64,000 nucleotides of DNA from CAUJIW01 sp963205175 (GTDB lineage: Bacteria > Pseudomonadota > Alphaproteobacteria > Sphingomonadales > Sphingomonadaceae). Positions 1 through 6,913 of this stretch are shown piece by piece. Position 1 is the first letter of the stretch; every line of letters starts with the position of its first letter. The translations under genes and the position numbers were made by a program. The stretch is from the NCBI GenBank assembly GCA_041060555.1, contig JBEUDS010000006.1. One strand, given 5' to 3'. The notes beneath the pieces were generated by a model, which was given only the letters and a program-made list of their open reading frames with translations, was not told the origin of the DNA and did no database searches.

Positions 1-393
1 CCGGACGCCGACAGCTTCGCCGCCGTGGTGGCGCCGGGCTCGCCGGCCAGCGACGCGCCGATCGCCAGGGCCGGCGCCGACGACTGGTTCCTGCACGCCA
101 TCGGTGACCGGTTCGCGGTGCTCACCACTGCGGCGGACGCACCGGCGACGCTCGACATCGAGGGCGAGGCGGTGCCGGTGCTGACGGTCGGGCGCGATCT
201 GGTCGACACCCAGGGGCTGCTGGCCCGCCGCTACGACCTGAAACCCGGCACCACCTACCTGTTCCGGCCCGACCAGCACGTTGCGGCGCGCTGGCGTGCC
301 TTCGACCCCGCCGCCATTGGCGCCGCGATGACGCGGGCCATGGGGAAGGCGGGCGGCCAGTCCAAGACCGAGGGAGCGGCCCATGCTGCTTGA
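1..393 (+). CDS. FAD-dependent monooxygenase, C-terminal part (cut by window start)
   Basis: The reading frame is open from base 1, so only the last 130 residues are present. The remaining part has the C-terminal fold usual in class A aromatic-ring FAD hydroxylases (the 3-(3-hydroxyphenyl)propionate hydroxylase type): a thioredoxin-like segment ending in an L-F-R-P-D-Q-H-V-A-A-R-W motif that places substrate and FAD. The FAD and NADPH motifs would lie off the window. The next gene, a DUF2783 protein, overlaps its last 11 bases; that pairing recurs beside FAD monooxygenases and supports the call. Substrate unknown; an aromatic acid is plausible given the phenylacetate locus nearby. Confidence 0.72.
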   Translation, partial: PDADSFAAVVAPGSPASDAPIARAGADDWFLHAIGDRFAVLTTAADAPATLDIEGEAVPVLTVGRDLVDTQGLLARRYDLKPGTTYLFRPDQHVAARWRAFDPAAIGAAMTRAMGKAGGQSKTEGAAHAA

Positions 394-580
394 ACGCGAC
401 AATCGTCTGGAGCAGCCGGACAGCTTCTATGCCGGCCTCATCGCCGCCCATGACGGGCTCAGCCTCGAACAGTCGGCGGACCTCAATTTCCGCCTGCTGC
501 TGATTCTTGCCAACCAGATCGGCCGCCACGATGTGCTGCAGGCGGCGATCGCGGCCGCCCGCGAGGGCGTCACCGCCTGA
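383..580 (+). CDS. DUF2783 family small protein
   Basis: A 65-residue soluble acidic protein with the DUF2783 pattern: D-x-F-Y-A-G-L-I-A-A-H-D-G-L-S near residues 13-28, then a helix with L-x-x-R-L-L-L-I-L-A-N-Q-I-G and a final helix. The start codon lies inside the preceding monooxygenase gene (11-base overlap in another frame), so the two are translationally coupled. The family has no established biochemical function; co-occurrence with FAD monooxygenases suggests an accessory or stabilising subunit, which is inference. No cysteines, signal peptide or membrane segment are seen. Confidence 0.7.
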   Translation: MLLERDNRLEQPDSFYAGLIAAHDGLSLEQSADLNFRLLLILANQIGRHDVLQAAIAAAREGVTA

Positions 581-699
581 GCGGTCGTGGCGGTGTGAAG
601 GGGGAGGCGGCGTTATGGCTTCCCCCGCCGCCGCCCCGGCCATTGCTCCGGATTGCCTCCGCCCTTAAGCTGGTGTCGATTTTCCGGGGAGATATTGCC

Positions 700-1518
700 A
701 TGACCGCACCCGCATCTTCGGCCGCCGCGCCGGCGTCGCTCCACAATGATCCGCTGGTGCTGACCCACATCGAGGGCGGGGTGGCGACGGTGACGCTCAA
801 CCGGGGCGACCGCTTCAATCCGCTGTCGGTGGAGATGATCGCCGCGCTCGATACGGCGCTGGCCGCCGTCGCCGACAACCCGGCGGTGCGGGTGGTGGTG
901 CTGGCGGCGGCCGGCAAGGCCTTCTGCGCCGGCCATGACCTCGGCGAGATGGTGGCGACGCCCGACCACGGCTTCTACACCCGGCTGTTCAACGCCTGCT
1001 CCTCGACGATGATGCGGCTGCACCGGATGCCCCAGCCGGTGATCGCCCGCGTCCAGGGCACGGCGACCGCCGCCGGCTGCCAGCTGGTCGCCATGTGCGA
1101 CCTTGCCATCGCCGCCGACACCGCGCGCTTCGCCGTCTCCGGCATCAGCTTCGGCCTGTTCTGCTCGACGCCGGGCGTCGCCCTGTCGCGCAACGTGCCG
1201 CGCAAGACGGCGCTGGAGATGCTGCTCACCGGCGACTTCATCAGCGCCCGGCGGGCCGCCGAACTGGGGCTGGTCAACGCCGCCGTGCCGCCGGAACAGC
1301 TCGACGAGGCGGTGGCGGGGCTGGTGGCGCGCATCCTCGCCAAGCCGGCGGTGTCGGTGGCGCGCGGCAAGCGGCTGTTCTATGCCCAGGCCGAGCAGGG
1401 CATCGAGGCCGCCTACACGCTGGCCGAGCAGGTGATGGCCGACAACATGATGGACGCCGCCGCCCAGGAGGGCTTCCGCGCCTTCGTCGAGAAGCGCAAG
1501 CCGGTGTGGCCGGCCTGA
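700..1518 (+). CDS. enoyl-CoA hydratase/isomerase (crotonase) family protein, ECHDC3-like
   Basis: A 272-residue crotonase-fold protein. The ATG at 700 is chosen because GGGGAGA lies 7 bases upstream; earlier in-frame codons give a proline-rich leader of no family likeness. CoA-binding and oxyanion-hole segments are visible: A-F-C-A-G-H-D-L (near residue 76) and A-A-G-C-Q-L-V-A (near 125). At the two positions where hydratases carry catalytic glutamates, this protein has A-V-S-G-I-S-F and S-T-P-G, with no Glu. It resembles the ECHDC3 subgroup, so true hydratase activity is doubtful and a CoA-thioester isomerase, hydrolase or regulatory role is possible. It is separated by 119 bases from the DUF2783 gene and followed by a weak hairpin. 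Confidence 0.8.
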   Translation: MTAPASSAAAPASLHNDPLVLTHIEGGVATVTLNRGDRFNPLSVEMIAALDTALAAVADNPAVRVVVLAAAGKAFCAGHDLGEMVATPDHGFYTRLFNACSSTMMRLHRMPQPVIARVQGTATAAGCQLVAMCDLAIAADTARFAVSGISFGLFCSTPGVALSRNVPRKTALEMLLTGDFISARRAAELGLVNAAVPPEQLDEAVAGLVARILAKPAVSVARGKRLFYAQAEQGIEAAYTLAEQVMADNMMDAAAQEGFRAFVEKRKPVWPA

Positions 1519-1528
1519 GCCGGTCGGC

Positions 1529-1548
1529 CCCGGCGGATTAGCGCCGGG
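1529..1548 (+). terminator. weak GC hairpin after the crotonase gene
   Basis: CCCGGCG (1529-1535) pairs perfectly with CGCCGGG (1542-1548) around a six-base loop, 11 bases past the stop codon. Only scattered T residues follow, so it may aid termination or protect the 3' end rather than act as a classic intrinsic terminator. Confidence 0.3.
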
Positions 1549-2183
1549 CGGGGTTGGTTGATGTAATGGCTAGTCTGTTTCACCTAGGCTGAACCATCGA
1601 GGCGCGTAATCGCTTTTAAACGCCCATACAGAGGAATTTGACGATTCCGCACCCCGGGTATCCGGGTGGCCCGAAATCGCGTCCAGCGCGCCCCTGCGTG
1701 GCGCTGGGGGCATGGTGCTGCCAGAGCTTGCCGGCGATCTCGTCATGGCCGGGTCGGATGTATTCGCGCACCTCGCCCGTCGTGGCCGGGCTTGACCCGG
1801 CCATCCACGCGAACACCGCATGGGGCGCGGGGGCTCCGGGCGGTGCCGCCTCACCGGCGAGGGCATCGCGGCGGAACCGCCGTCCGTGGATGCCCGGGAC
1901 AGGCCCGGGCATGACGTGATGGCGGAAGGGAGGCCGCGCGATTCCGTTAAGGCGCCGCCATGGCTCGGCCCGGCCACCTCTCCGCCGTCATGGCCGGGTC
2001 GGATGTATTCGCCCACCTCTTCCGTCATGGCCGGGCTTGACGGTTTAGGGAACGGGTAGGCAATGGGGCGCACCGCCGGGGTGCCGCTATGGCCTGGCCC
2101 TGCCACCTCTCCACCGTCATGGCCGGGCTTGACCCGGCCATCCACGCGAACACTGCCGGTGCCGGCATGGGCACGACGCCCGC
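1549..2183. other. gene-free REP-like repeat field, left part
   Basis: No convincing gene is seen in these 635 bases. The stretch is built from short GC-rich palindromes of the kind common in alphaproteobacterial intergenic DNA: GGCCGGG-cttga-CCCGGCC at 1784-1802 and 2121-2139, and ATGCCCGGG-acagg-CCCGGGCAT at 1890-1912. Open frames across it on both strands are low-complexity translations of these repeats. The same units recur to the right of the GIY-YIG gene, up to 2755. Confidence 0.75.
1848..2012. repeat. 165-bp direct repeat, copy A
   Basis: This block recurs at 2541-2705, 693 bases further on and in the same orientation, with a single difference noticed by eye (GGGTCGG here, GGGCCGG there). 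It contains the 23-bp palindrome at 1890-1912. The two copies bracket the GIY-YIG gene. Such near-identity suggests recent duplication or continuing gene conversion. Confidence 0.85.
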
Positions 2184-2471
2184 CTACCATGCCAGCTCGT
2201 CATAGAGGTCACGCCAGTCCGGGTTGTGCGCCAGGATCAGTCGCACCTTCCAGGCCCGGGGCCAGTGCTTGATGTTGTGTTCCCGCTGGATCGCGGTCTC
2301 GATGCGCTCATGCGGCTCGACGTAGACCAGGTGGGTGAGGCCATGGCGGCGGGTGAAGCCATCGAGCGCGCCGGTGCGGTGCTCCCAGGCGCGCCGGGCG
2401 AGGTCGCTGGTCACGCCCGTATAGAGCGTGCCGTTGGGCCGGTTCGTCATGATATAGACCCATCCCCCCAT
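2184..2471 (-). CDS. GIY-YIG nuclease family protein (UPF0213/YhbQ-like)
   Basis: A 95-residue single-domain GIY-YIG protein. The start at 2471 is chosen because W-V-Y-I-M-T-N (the GIY-like strand, residues 4-10) follows at once and the further upstream frame runs into repeat DNA. The second strand is L-Y-T-G-V-T-S-D-L-x-R-R with the conserved arginine, then a W-E-H-R helix and E-x-x-x-x-A-I-Q-R-E with the catalytic-type glutamate. This family cuts or nicks nucleic acids, but the small stand-alone members are poorly characterised. The gene is isolated, embedded in REP-like repeats on both sides, and has no operon partner. Confidence 0.85.
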   Translation of the reverse strand: MGGWVYIMTNRPNGTLYTGVTSDLARRAWEHRTGALDGFTRRHGLTHLVYVEPHERIETAIQREHNIKHWPRAWKVRLILAHNPDWRDLYDELAW

Positions 2472-2540
2472 GCACCGGATGGTGCCGGACGTGGATGCCC
2501 GGGACAAGCCCGGGGATGACGTCATGGGGGGGGGGAGGGC

Positions 2541-2705
2541 GCCTCACCGGCGAGGGCATCGCGGCGGAACCGCCGTCCGTGGATGCCCGGGACAGGCCCG
2601 GGCATGACGTGATGGCGGAAGGGAGGCCGCGCGATTCCGTTAAGGCGCCGCCATGGCTCGGCCCGGCCACCTCTCCGCCGTCATGGCCGGGCCGGATGTA
2701 TTCGC
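2541..2705. repeat. 165-bp direct repeat, copy B
   Basis: Second copy of the block at 1848-2012. Next to it, a related 75-bp stretch at 2681-2755 matches 1744-1819 closely and carries the palindrome GGCCGGG-cctga-CCCGGCC (2722-2740). A further palindrome unit lies at 2495-2516, just upstream of the GIY-YIG start. The whole 2472-2766 interval holds repeats and no gene. Confidence 0.85.
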
Positions 2706-2766
2706 GCACCTCGCCCGTCATGGCCGGGCCTGACCCGGCCATCCACGCGAACACCGTCGGCGTCCG

Positions 2767-3372
2767 CTACCGCGCCAGGTCGAGGCCGGGCAGGCCGCGT
2801 ATGAACAGGTCAACCACCAGATTGGCAAACTGGGCCGGCGTGGTCGGCCCGGCGGTGTCGAACCAGGTGTAGGTCCAGTTGATCGCGCCCATGAACATCA
2901 TGGCGATCGGCTTGCGCAGCGCCTCGTGGTCGGCGATGTCCGGCCGCAGTTCCACCAGCAGCCCGAGGATGATGTCGATGATCTGGCGCTGGCGGCGGAT
3001 CACCGGCGCGCGTTGCTCGTCCGGTAGTGACGCGATCTCGTTGAGCAGCACCACATGCTTGGCGGTGGCGGTGACGTAGAGGCTCATCAGGGCTTCAGCC
3101 AGCCGGCGCAGCCGGGTCTCCGGGTCGCCGTCGCTGGCGGCCACCCGCTCGGCGGTCTCCAGCAGCAAGGTGGTGTGGTCGGACAGGATGGCGTCGAGGA
3201 TCGCCTCCTTCGACTGGTAATAATGGTACAGCGCCGACTTCGAGGTGCCGCAGGCCACCGCCAAATCGGCGATCGAGGCGCGGTGGAAGCCCATCTCGGC
3301 GAACAGTTCGGCGGCGCGGTCGACGATGGCCTGACGCCGGTCGTCATAATCGGGGGCTTGGGTACGGGCCAT
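2767..3372 (-). CDS. TetR/AcrR family transcriptional regulator, possible phenylacetate repressor
   Basis: A 201-residue TetR-type repressor. The start at 3372 (M-A-R-T-Q-A) removes a non-conserved upstream extension. The N-terminal helix-turn-helix is clear: A-S-I-A-D-L-A-V-A-C-G-T-S-K-S-A-L-Y-H-Y-Y near residues 31-51, followed by Q-S-K-E-A-I-L. The C-terminal half is a helical ligand and dimer domain. Its position at one end of the phenylacetate genes, and its likeness to the TetR-type PaaR proteins beside paa genes in other proteobacteria, suggest that it represses the paa operons until phenylacetyl-CoA is made. That assignment is inference. An inverted repeat lies 36 bases upstream of the start. 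Confidence 0.8.
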   Translation of the reverse strand: MARTQAPDYDDRRQAIVDRAAELFAEMGFHRASIADLAVACGTSKSALYHYYQSKEAILDAILSDHTTLLLETAERVAASDGDPETRLRRLAEALMSLYVTATAKHVVLLNEIASLPDEQRAPVIRRQRQIIDIILGLLVELRPDIADHEALRKPIAMMFMGAINWTYTWFDTAGPTTPAQFANLVVDLFIRGLPGLDLAR

Positions 3373-3407
3373 GCGGGCGGGACTGTCCAACTGTTACCGG
3401 GCGATGT

Positions 3408-3422
3408 CGGTCTTATGGACCG
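3408..3422. promoter_or_regulatory. inverted repeat upstream of the TetR gene (candidate operator)
   Basis: CGGTC-ttatg-GACCG forms a perfect five-base inverted repeat 36 bases before the TetR start codon. The same GACCG/CGG elements appear in the inverted repeat in the paaA promoter, so it may be an autoregulatory site. It is short and GC-rich, so chance is possible. Confidence 0.35.
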
Positions 3423-3487
3423 GCCGCCGCCGCCTTGGCAACCTGAACGCGCGGGTCCGGGTGGGGGCCGGGTGGGGGAACGCCGGT

Positions 3488-3790
3488 TCAGGCGGCGTTG
3501 GGGAATTTCGCGACCTGGATGTCGCCCTCGCGGGCGCGGGCCTGAGCCAGATCATAGGTCGTCTGCATCCGCAGCAGCGTGTCCGCCTTGATGCCGAAGG
3601 CCTTCTCGAACCGGATCGCCATGTCGGCGGACAGGCCGGCATGGCCGTTGAGCAGGGTGCTCAGCGCCTGCCGGGACACGCCGAGATGGCTGGCCAGCGC
3701 CGTCACGCTCACACCGGCGGGCTCGACGATCTCGGTGCGCAGCCAGTCGCCGACAGGGACGGCCAGCGACGGGTGCATCCTAAGCGCCAT
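3488..3790 (-). CDS. higA: HigA family addiction-module antitoxin
   Basis: A 100-residue XRE-type DNA-binding protein of the HigA (VapI) family. The helix-turn-helix is at residues 28-53: V-S-V-T-A-L-A-S-H-L-G-V-S-R-Q-A-L-S-T-L-L-N, followed by M-A-I-R-F-E-K-A-F-G, a family hallmark. HigA normally neutralises the mRNA-cutting toxin HigB, encoded just upstream and overlapping the higA start, and represses the promoter of the pair. Here only a short tail of higB is left before the start codon, so this is an orphan antitoxin. It may persist as a regulator or as protection against related toxins. Confidence 0.85.
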   Translation of the reverse strand: MALRMHPSLAVPVGDWLRTEIVEPAGVSVTALASHLGVSRQALSTLLNGHAGLSADMAIRFEKAFGIKADTLLRMQTTYDLAQARAREGDIQVAKFPNAA

Positions 3791-3839
3791 GATAGTCCTC
3801 CAGATCCATGTCGATCAGCGCGCCGTCACCATCAGGGCA
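3780..3839 (-). pseudogene. higB: relict C-terminus of a HigB toxin gene
   Basis: Read on the minus strand, a frame ending at 3780 encodes P-D-G-D-G-A-L-I-D-M-D-L-E-D-Y-H-G-A and overlaps the higA start by 11 bases. D-V-D-L-E-D-Y-H-G is the usual last stretch of HigB toxins, and this overlap is the usual higB-higA junction. The preceding ~75 residues of HigB, including the W-R-V-T-F strand, cannot be found: upstream in the same frame is the stop codon of the unrelated CxxC gene. The toxin gene therefore looks deleted, leaving a stub kept by the higA translation signals. Confidence 0.6.
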
Positions 3840-3857
3840 ACCGGGTCGCAAAAATCT

Positions 3858-4070
3858 TCAGGCTCGGCGGATCACCTTCTTGCTGTCCTTGCAGATCGAG
3901 CAGACCCCGGTTTCTTGGATAAAGTCGCTGGTGGTAGCCAGCGCACCAGTGATCTGCGCGGGGTGAGCCGTATCATTCGCCCATCCAAGGCCCTGAGCTA
4001 TGCATTTGTTGCAGACAGCCCTTGGCCTAAGCTTAGTGATGAAGTCGTTGACCTCCTGCGGACGTGACAT
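3858..4070 (-). CDS. small two-CxxC protein of unknown function
   Basis: A 70-residue protein with a strong ribosome binding site (AGGAGG four bases before the ATG). It has two cysteine pairs, V-C-N-K-C-I near residues 19-24 and G-V-C-S-I-C-K near 55-61, the second followed by a basic tail K-K-V-I-R-R. The spacing suggests one zinc site built from both pairs. Similar small proteins with C-x-x-C-I-A and a later G-x-C-x-x-C exist in many bacteria without assigned function. It lies where higB would be expected, upstream of higA, so it may have replaced the toxin. Whether it interacts with HigA is unknown. Confidence 0.6.
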   Translation of the reverse strand: MSRPQEVNDFITKLRPRAVCNKCIAQGLGWANDTAHPAQITGALATTSDFIQETGVCSICKDSKKVIRRA

Positions 4071-4190
4071 GATGCCTCCTGCGTTCTGTTAAGCATACAG
4101 GTGCGATGTCCGGATTACGATAGACTCGTCCTCCAAAATTCGAACCGAAGACTGTCGATTCGCGAAGGTCCGAATACCCGTCTGGTCCCG

Positions 4191-5252
4191 TCAGGCGTCG
4201 AAGTTGAGCACCACCTTGCCCGACTTGGGGAAGGACTGGCAGGTCAGCACATAGCCGGCGGCGACTTCCTCCTCCTCCAGGTTGTAGTTCACCGCCATGT
4301 CGACCTCGCCTTCCATCACCTTGGCGCGGCAGGTGCAGCAGACGCCGCCCTTGCAGGCGAACGGCACGTTGAGGCCGGCGTCCAGCGCGGCGTCGAGGAT
4401 CGGCTTGCTGCCGTCATGCTCGAAGCTGACCGGCTGCTGGTCGATGATGATGGTGATGCGCGCGGCGGTGCTGTCGGCGGGCGCGCGCGTCGGCGTGCCC
4501 GTCGGCTGGCCGGCGGCGGTGAAGCGCTCGTGGCGGATGGCGCGCTTGTCGACGCCGGCGGCGAGCAGGCAGGCCTCCACCGTGTCGATCATCTCGCCGG
4601 GGCCGCACAGGAAGGCGGCGTGGATCGCCTGCGGGTCGACCATGTGCTTGAGGATGATCTGGCACTTCTCGGCGTCGATGCGGCCGTTGAGCAGCGGAAT
4701 GTCGGCCTCGCCCTGGCTCAGCACGTGCAGCACTTCCAGCCGCTCCATGTAGCGGTTCTTCAGTTCCGCCAGCTGCTCGTCGAACAGCACGCGGCCGGGC
4801 ATCCGGTTGCCATAGACCAGCAGGAAGCGGCTGCGGGGCTCGGCGGCGAGCACGGTTTTCAGGATCGACATCACCGGCGTGATGCCGCTGCCGGCGGCGA
4901 AGGCGACATACTGGCGCGCGGCCGATGGGTCGAGCTCGGTGTAGAAGTGGCCGGCCGGCGGCATCACCTCGACCACGTCGCCGGCTTTCAGCGCGTCGTT
5001 GGCGAAGCTGGAAAACAGGCCGCCGGGAATTTTCTTCACCGCCACCTGCAGGCTCTGTTCCTCGACGCCGGCGCAGATGGAGTAGGAGCGGCGCACGTCC
5101 TGGCCGTCGATGTCGCGCTTGAGCGTCAGGTGCTGGCCCTGGCGGTAGGCATAGAGCGGGGCAAGGTCGGCGGGCACCTCGAAGCGGATGGAGACAGCCT
5201 CCGGCGTCTCGCGCTTCACCTCGGCGACTTTAAGGGCATGAAACTGGCGCAT
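4191..5252 (-). CDS. paaE: phenylacetyl-CoA 1,2-epoxidase reductase subunit PaaE
   Basis: A 353-residue reductase that feeds electrons from NADPH to the di-iron epoxidase PaaA. The N-terminal FAD domain shows R-R-S-Y-S-I-C (near 54-60) and the NAD(P) domain starts at A-A-G-S-G-I-T-P-V (near 120). The C-terminal plant-type ferredoxin domain carries the [2Fe-2S] cysteines C300, C305, C308 and C338. Length and domain order match PaaE. It is the last gene of the leftward paa operon, 18 bases after paaD. Confidence 0.96.
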   Translation of the reverse strand: MRQFHALKVAEVKRETPEAVSIRFEVPADLAPLYAYRQGQHLTLKRDIDGQDVRRSYSICAGVEEQSLQVAVKKIPGGLFSSFANDALKAGDVVEVMPPAGHFYTELDPSAARQYVAFAAGSGITPVMSILKTVLAAEPRSRFLLVYGNRMPGRVLFDEQLAELKNRYMERLEVLHVLSQGEADIPLLNGRIDAEKCQIILKHMVDPQAIHAAFLCGPGEMIDTVEACLLAAGVDKRAIRHERFTAAGQPTGTPTRAPADSTAARITIIIDQQPVSFEHDGSKPILDAALDAGLNVPFACKGGVCCTCRAKVMEGEVDMAVNYNLEEEEVAAGYVLTCQSFPKSGKVVLNFDA

Positions 5253-5270
5253 CGGTCTGGCACACTCTCG

Positions 5271-5786
5271 TTAGAGGCATTTGAAGTGGTCGAACGGTTC
5301 GAGGCAGTCCGTGCAGCGCCACAGCGCCTTGCACGGGGTGGAGCCGAACTCGCTGACCCGCTTGGTGTTTGGGGAGTCGCAGCGCGGGCAGCGGATCGGG
5401 CCGCTGTTGGCCGCGCGCGGCTTGGGGGGCGCGATACCATAGGCCTTGAGCTTGGCGCGCCCCTCCTCGCTGATCCAGTCCGTCGTCCACGGCGGGACGA
5501 TGGACTGGCGGACGGTGGCGCCGGGGAAGCCGGCCTCCGCCAGCTTCTCGCGGATCAGCGTGCCGATGATCTCGGTGGCCGGGCAGCCGGTATAGGTCGG
5601 GCTGATGGTCACCGTCACCGGCGGGCCTGCCTCGACCGCGCGCACGATGCCGAGATCGACCACCGACAGCACCGGCACTTCCGGGTCGGCGACCTCGGCA
5701 AGCGCCGCCCAGATGGCGTCAGTATCGGCGGTGGCGCTATTGGTCACGGCATCGTCCTCGGCATCGTCCTCGGGCAGGCTTACCAC
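5271..5786 (-). CDS. paaD: phenylacetate degradation protein PaaD
   Basis: A 171-residue MIP18/DUF59-type protein. PaaD is needed for maturation of the epoxidase complex, probably its metal centre. The N-terminal DUF59 domain carries D-P-E-V-P-V-L-S-V-V-D-L-G and Y-T-G-C-P-A-T-E. The C-terminal zinc-ribbon-like part has C-P-R-C, then T-P-C-K-A-L, R-C-T-D-C and F-K-C-L at the end, as in E. coli PaaD. The start is a GTG at 5786 overlapping the end of paaC by seven bases; a second in-frame GTG at 5747 is possible. Confidence 0.94.
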   Translation of the reverse strand: MVSLPEDDAEDDAVTNSATADTDAIWAALAEVADPEVPVLSVVDLGIVRAVEAGPPVTVTISPTYTGCPATEIIGTLIREKLAEAGFPGATVRQSIVPPWTTDWISEEGRAKLKAYGIAPPKPRAANSGPIRCPRCDSPNTKRVSEFGSTPCKALWRCTDCLEPFDHFKCL

Positions 5787-6556
5787 TCGGCGTTGGGGTA
5801 GGCGCGCTGCATGAACTGCATCTCGGACAGGATATGCCCCAGATGCTCGCTGTGATGCCCGACCCGGCTGCCGACCACCGGCCGGTGCGGCGCCGGCACC
5901 GCGATGCCAGCCTCACCCAGCGTGGCGGTGACAGCGGCCAGCCAGCCGGCCTTGAGTGCAGTGGCGTCCGGCGCGATGCCGGCGGCGGTCAGGCGTTCCT
6001 CGACGGCGTCGGGCAGGAACATCTCGTCGGTGAAGCGCCAGAGATTGTCGATGGCGGCGGCCATGCGGCGGTGGCTCTCCTCGGTGCCATCGCCCAGGCG
6101 CACCACCCAGTCGGCGGCGAAGCGCACATGGTAGGCGATTTCCGGCAGCGCCTTGGTGGCGATGGCCGCCAGCCGCGCGTCGGCGGACTGGCTCAGCGCC
6201 TGGAACTGCAGCTGCTGGAAGGCGGAGAAGAAGAACTGCCGGGCGATGGTCTGCGCCCAGTCGCCATTGGGCTGCTCGACCAGCAGCAGGCAGCGGAAAT
6301 CGAGCGCGTCGCGCAGAAAGGCGAGCTGGTCCTCGTCGCGGCCGGCGCCCTCGATCTCGCCGGCCAGTGCCAGCAGCAGGCGCGCCTGGCCGATGAGGTC
6401 GAGCGACAGGTTGGTGATCGCCATGTCGAGCTCAAGCTCGGGCGAATGGCCGCACCATTCGGACAGGCGCTGGCCAAGGATGAGGGCGGAATCGCCGAGC
6501 CGCGTCGCGTACTCGAAGAGATCCTGTTGCTGGCTGGTCATGGTGTGGCCGCTCAC
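5780..6556 (-). CDS. paaC: phenylacetyl-CoA 1,2-epoxidase subunit PaaC
   Basis: A 258-residue ferritin-like helical protein, the structural partner of the catalytic subunit PaaA in the epoxidase core. Recognisable are E-Y-A-T-R-L-G-D-S-A-L-I-L near the N-terminus, A-R-L-L-L-A-L-A-G (near 58-66) and H-H-S-E-H-L-G-H-I-L-S-E-M-Q near the C-terminus. It lacks a full set of di-iron ligands, as expected for PaaC. Its start overlaps the paaB stop by four bases (ATGA), and its end overlaps paaD. Confidence 0.96.
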   Translation of the reverse strand: MSGHTMTSQQQDLFEYATRLGDSALILGQRLSEWCGHSPELELDMAITNLSLDLIGQARLLLALAGEIEGAGRDEDQLAFLRDALDFRCLLLVEQPNGDWAQTIARQFFFSAFQQLQFQALSQSADARLAAIATKALPEIAYHVRFAADWVVRLGDGTEESHRRMAAAIDNLWRFTDEMFLPDAVEERLTAAGIAPDATALKAGWLAAVTATLGEAGIAVPAPHRPVVGSRVGHHSEHLGHILSEMQFMQRAYPNAEW

Positions 6557-6837
6557 ATGTTCTTCACGTTGGCCGGCACCGTGTAGAAGGTCGGGTGCCG
6601 ATAGATCTTGTCCTTGGCCGGCTCGAACAGGCTGTCGGCGGTCTCGGGGTCGGAAGCGACGACGGCGCTCGACGGCAGCACCCAGATGCTCACGCCTTCC
6701 TGGCGGCGGGTATAGACATCACGGGCGTGTTCGATCGCCATGGCGCCGTCGGCGGCGTGCACCGAGCCGACATGCTTGTGCGACAGGCCGTTCTTCGACC
6801 GGATGAACACTTCCCAGAGGGGCCATTCCTTGTTCAT
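6553..6837 (-). CDS. paaB: phenylacetyl-CoA 1,2-epoxidase subunit PaaB
   Basis: A 94-residue small subunit that bridges PaaAC dimers in the epoxidase. The start is placed at 6837 (M-N-K-E-W-P-L-W-E-V-F): AAGGA lies nine bases upstream, whereas for the in-frame ATG at 6846 it would touch the start codon. H-K-H-V-G-S-V-H-A-A-D and the W-V-L-P-S-S segment are typical of PaaB, and the length matches the family. The gene sits 76 bases after paaA and overlaps paaC. Confidence 0.95.
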   Translation of the reverse strand: MNKEWPLWEVFIRSKNGLSHKHVGSVHAADGAMAIEHARDVYTRRQEGVSIWVLPSSAVVASDPETADSLFEPAKDKIYRHPTFYTVPANVKNM

Positions 6838-6913
6838 TGCTGTCATTCCTTGACTGTCGGCGGCGCGCTCGGCGCCGGCCGTCGTGCAGTAACGTTGGGG
6901 TGCGGGCCGTCGC

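Noticed and set aside
1744..2755. Possible CRISPR array
   Set aside because: Repeats are palindromic, of unequal length and spacing, and not separated by unique 30-40 base spacers; no cas genes nearby.
4130..4190. tRNA-like fragment (GGTTCGAATT on the minus strand)
   Set aside because: Only a T-loop-like string; no acceptor stem or anticodon arm could be paired around it.
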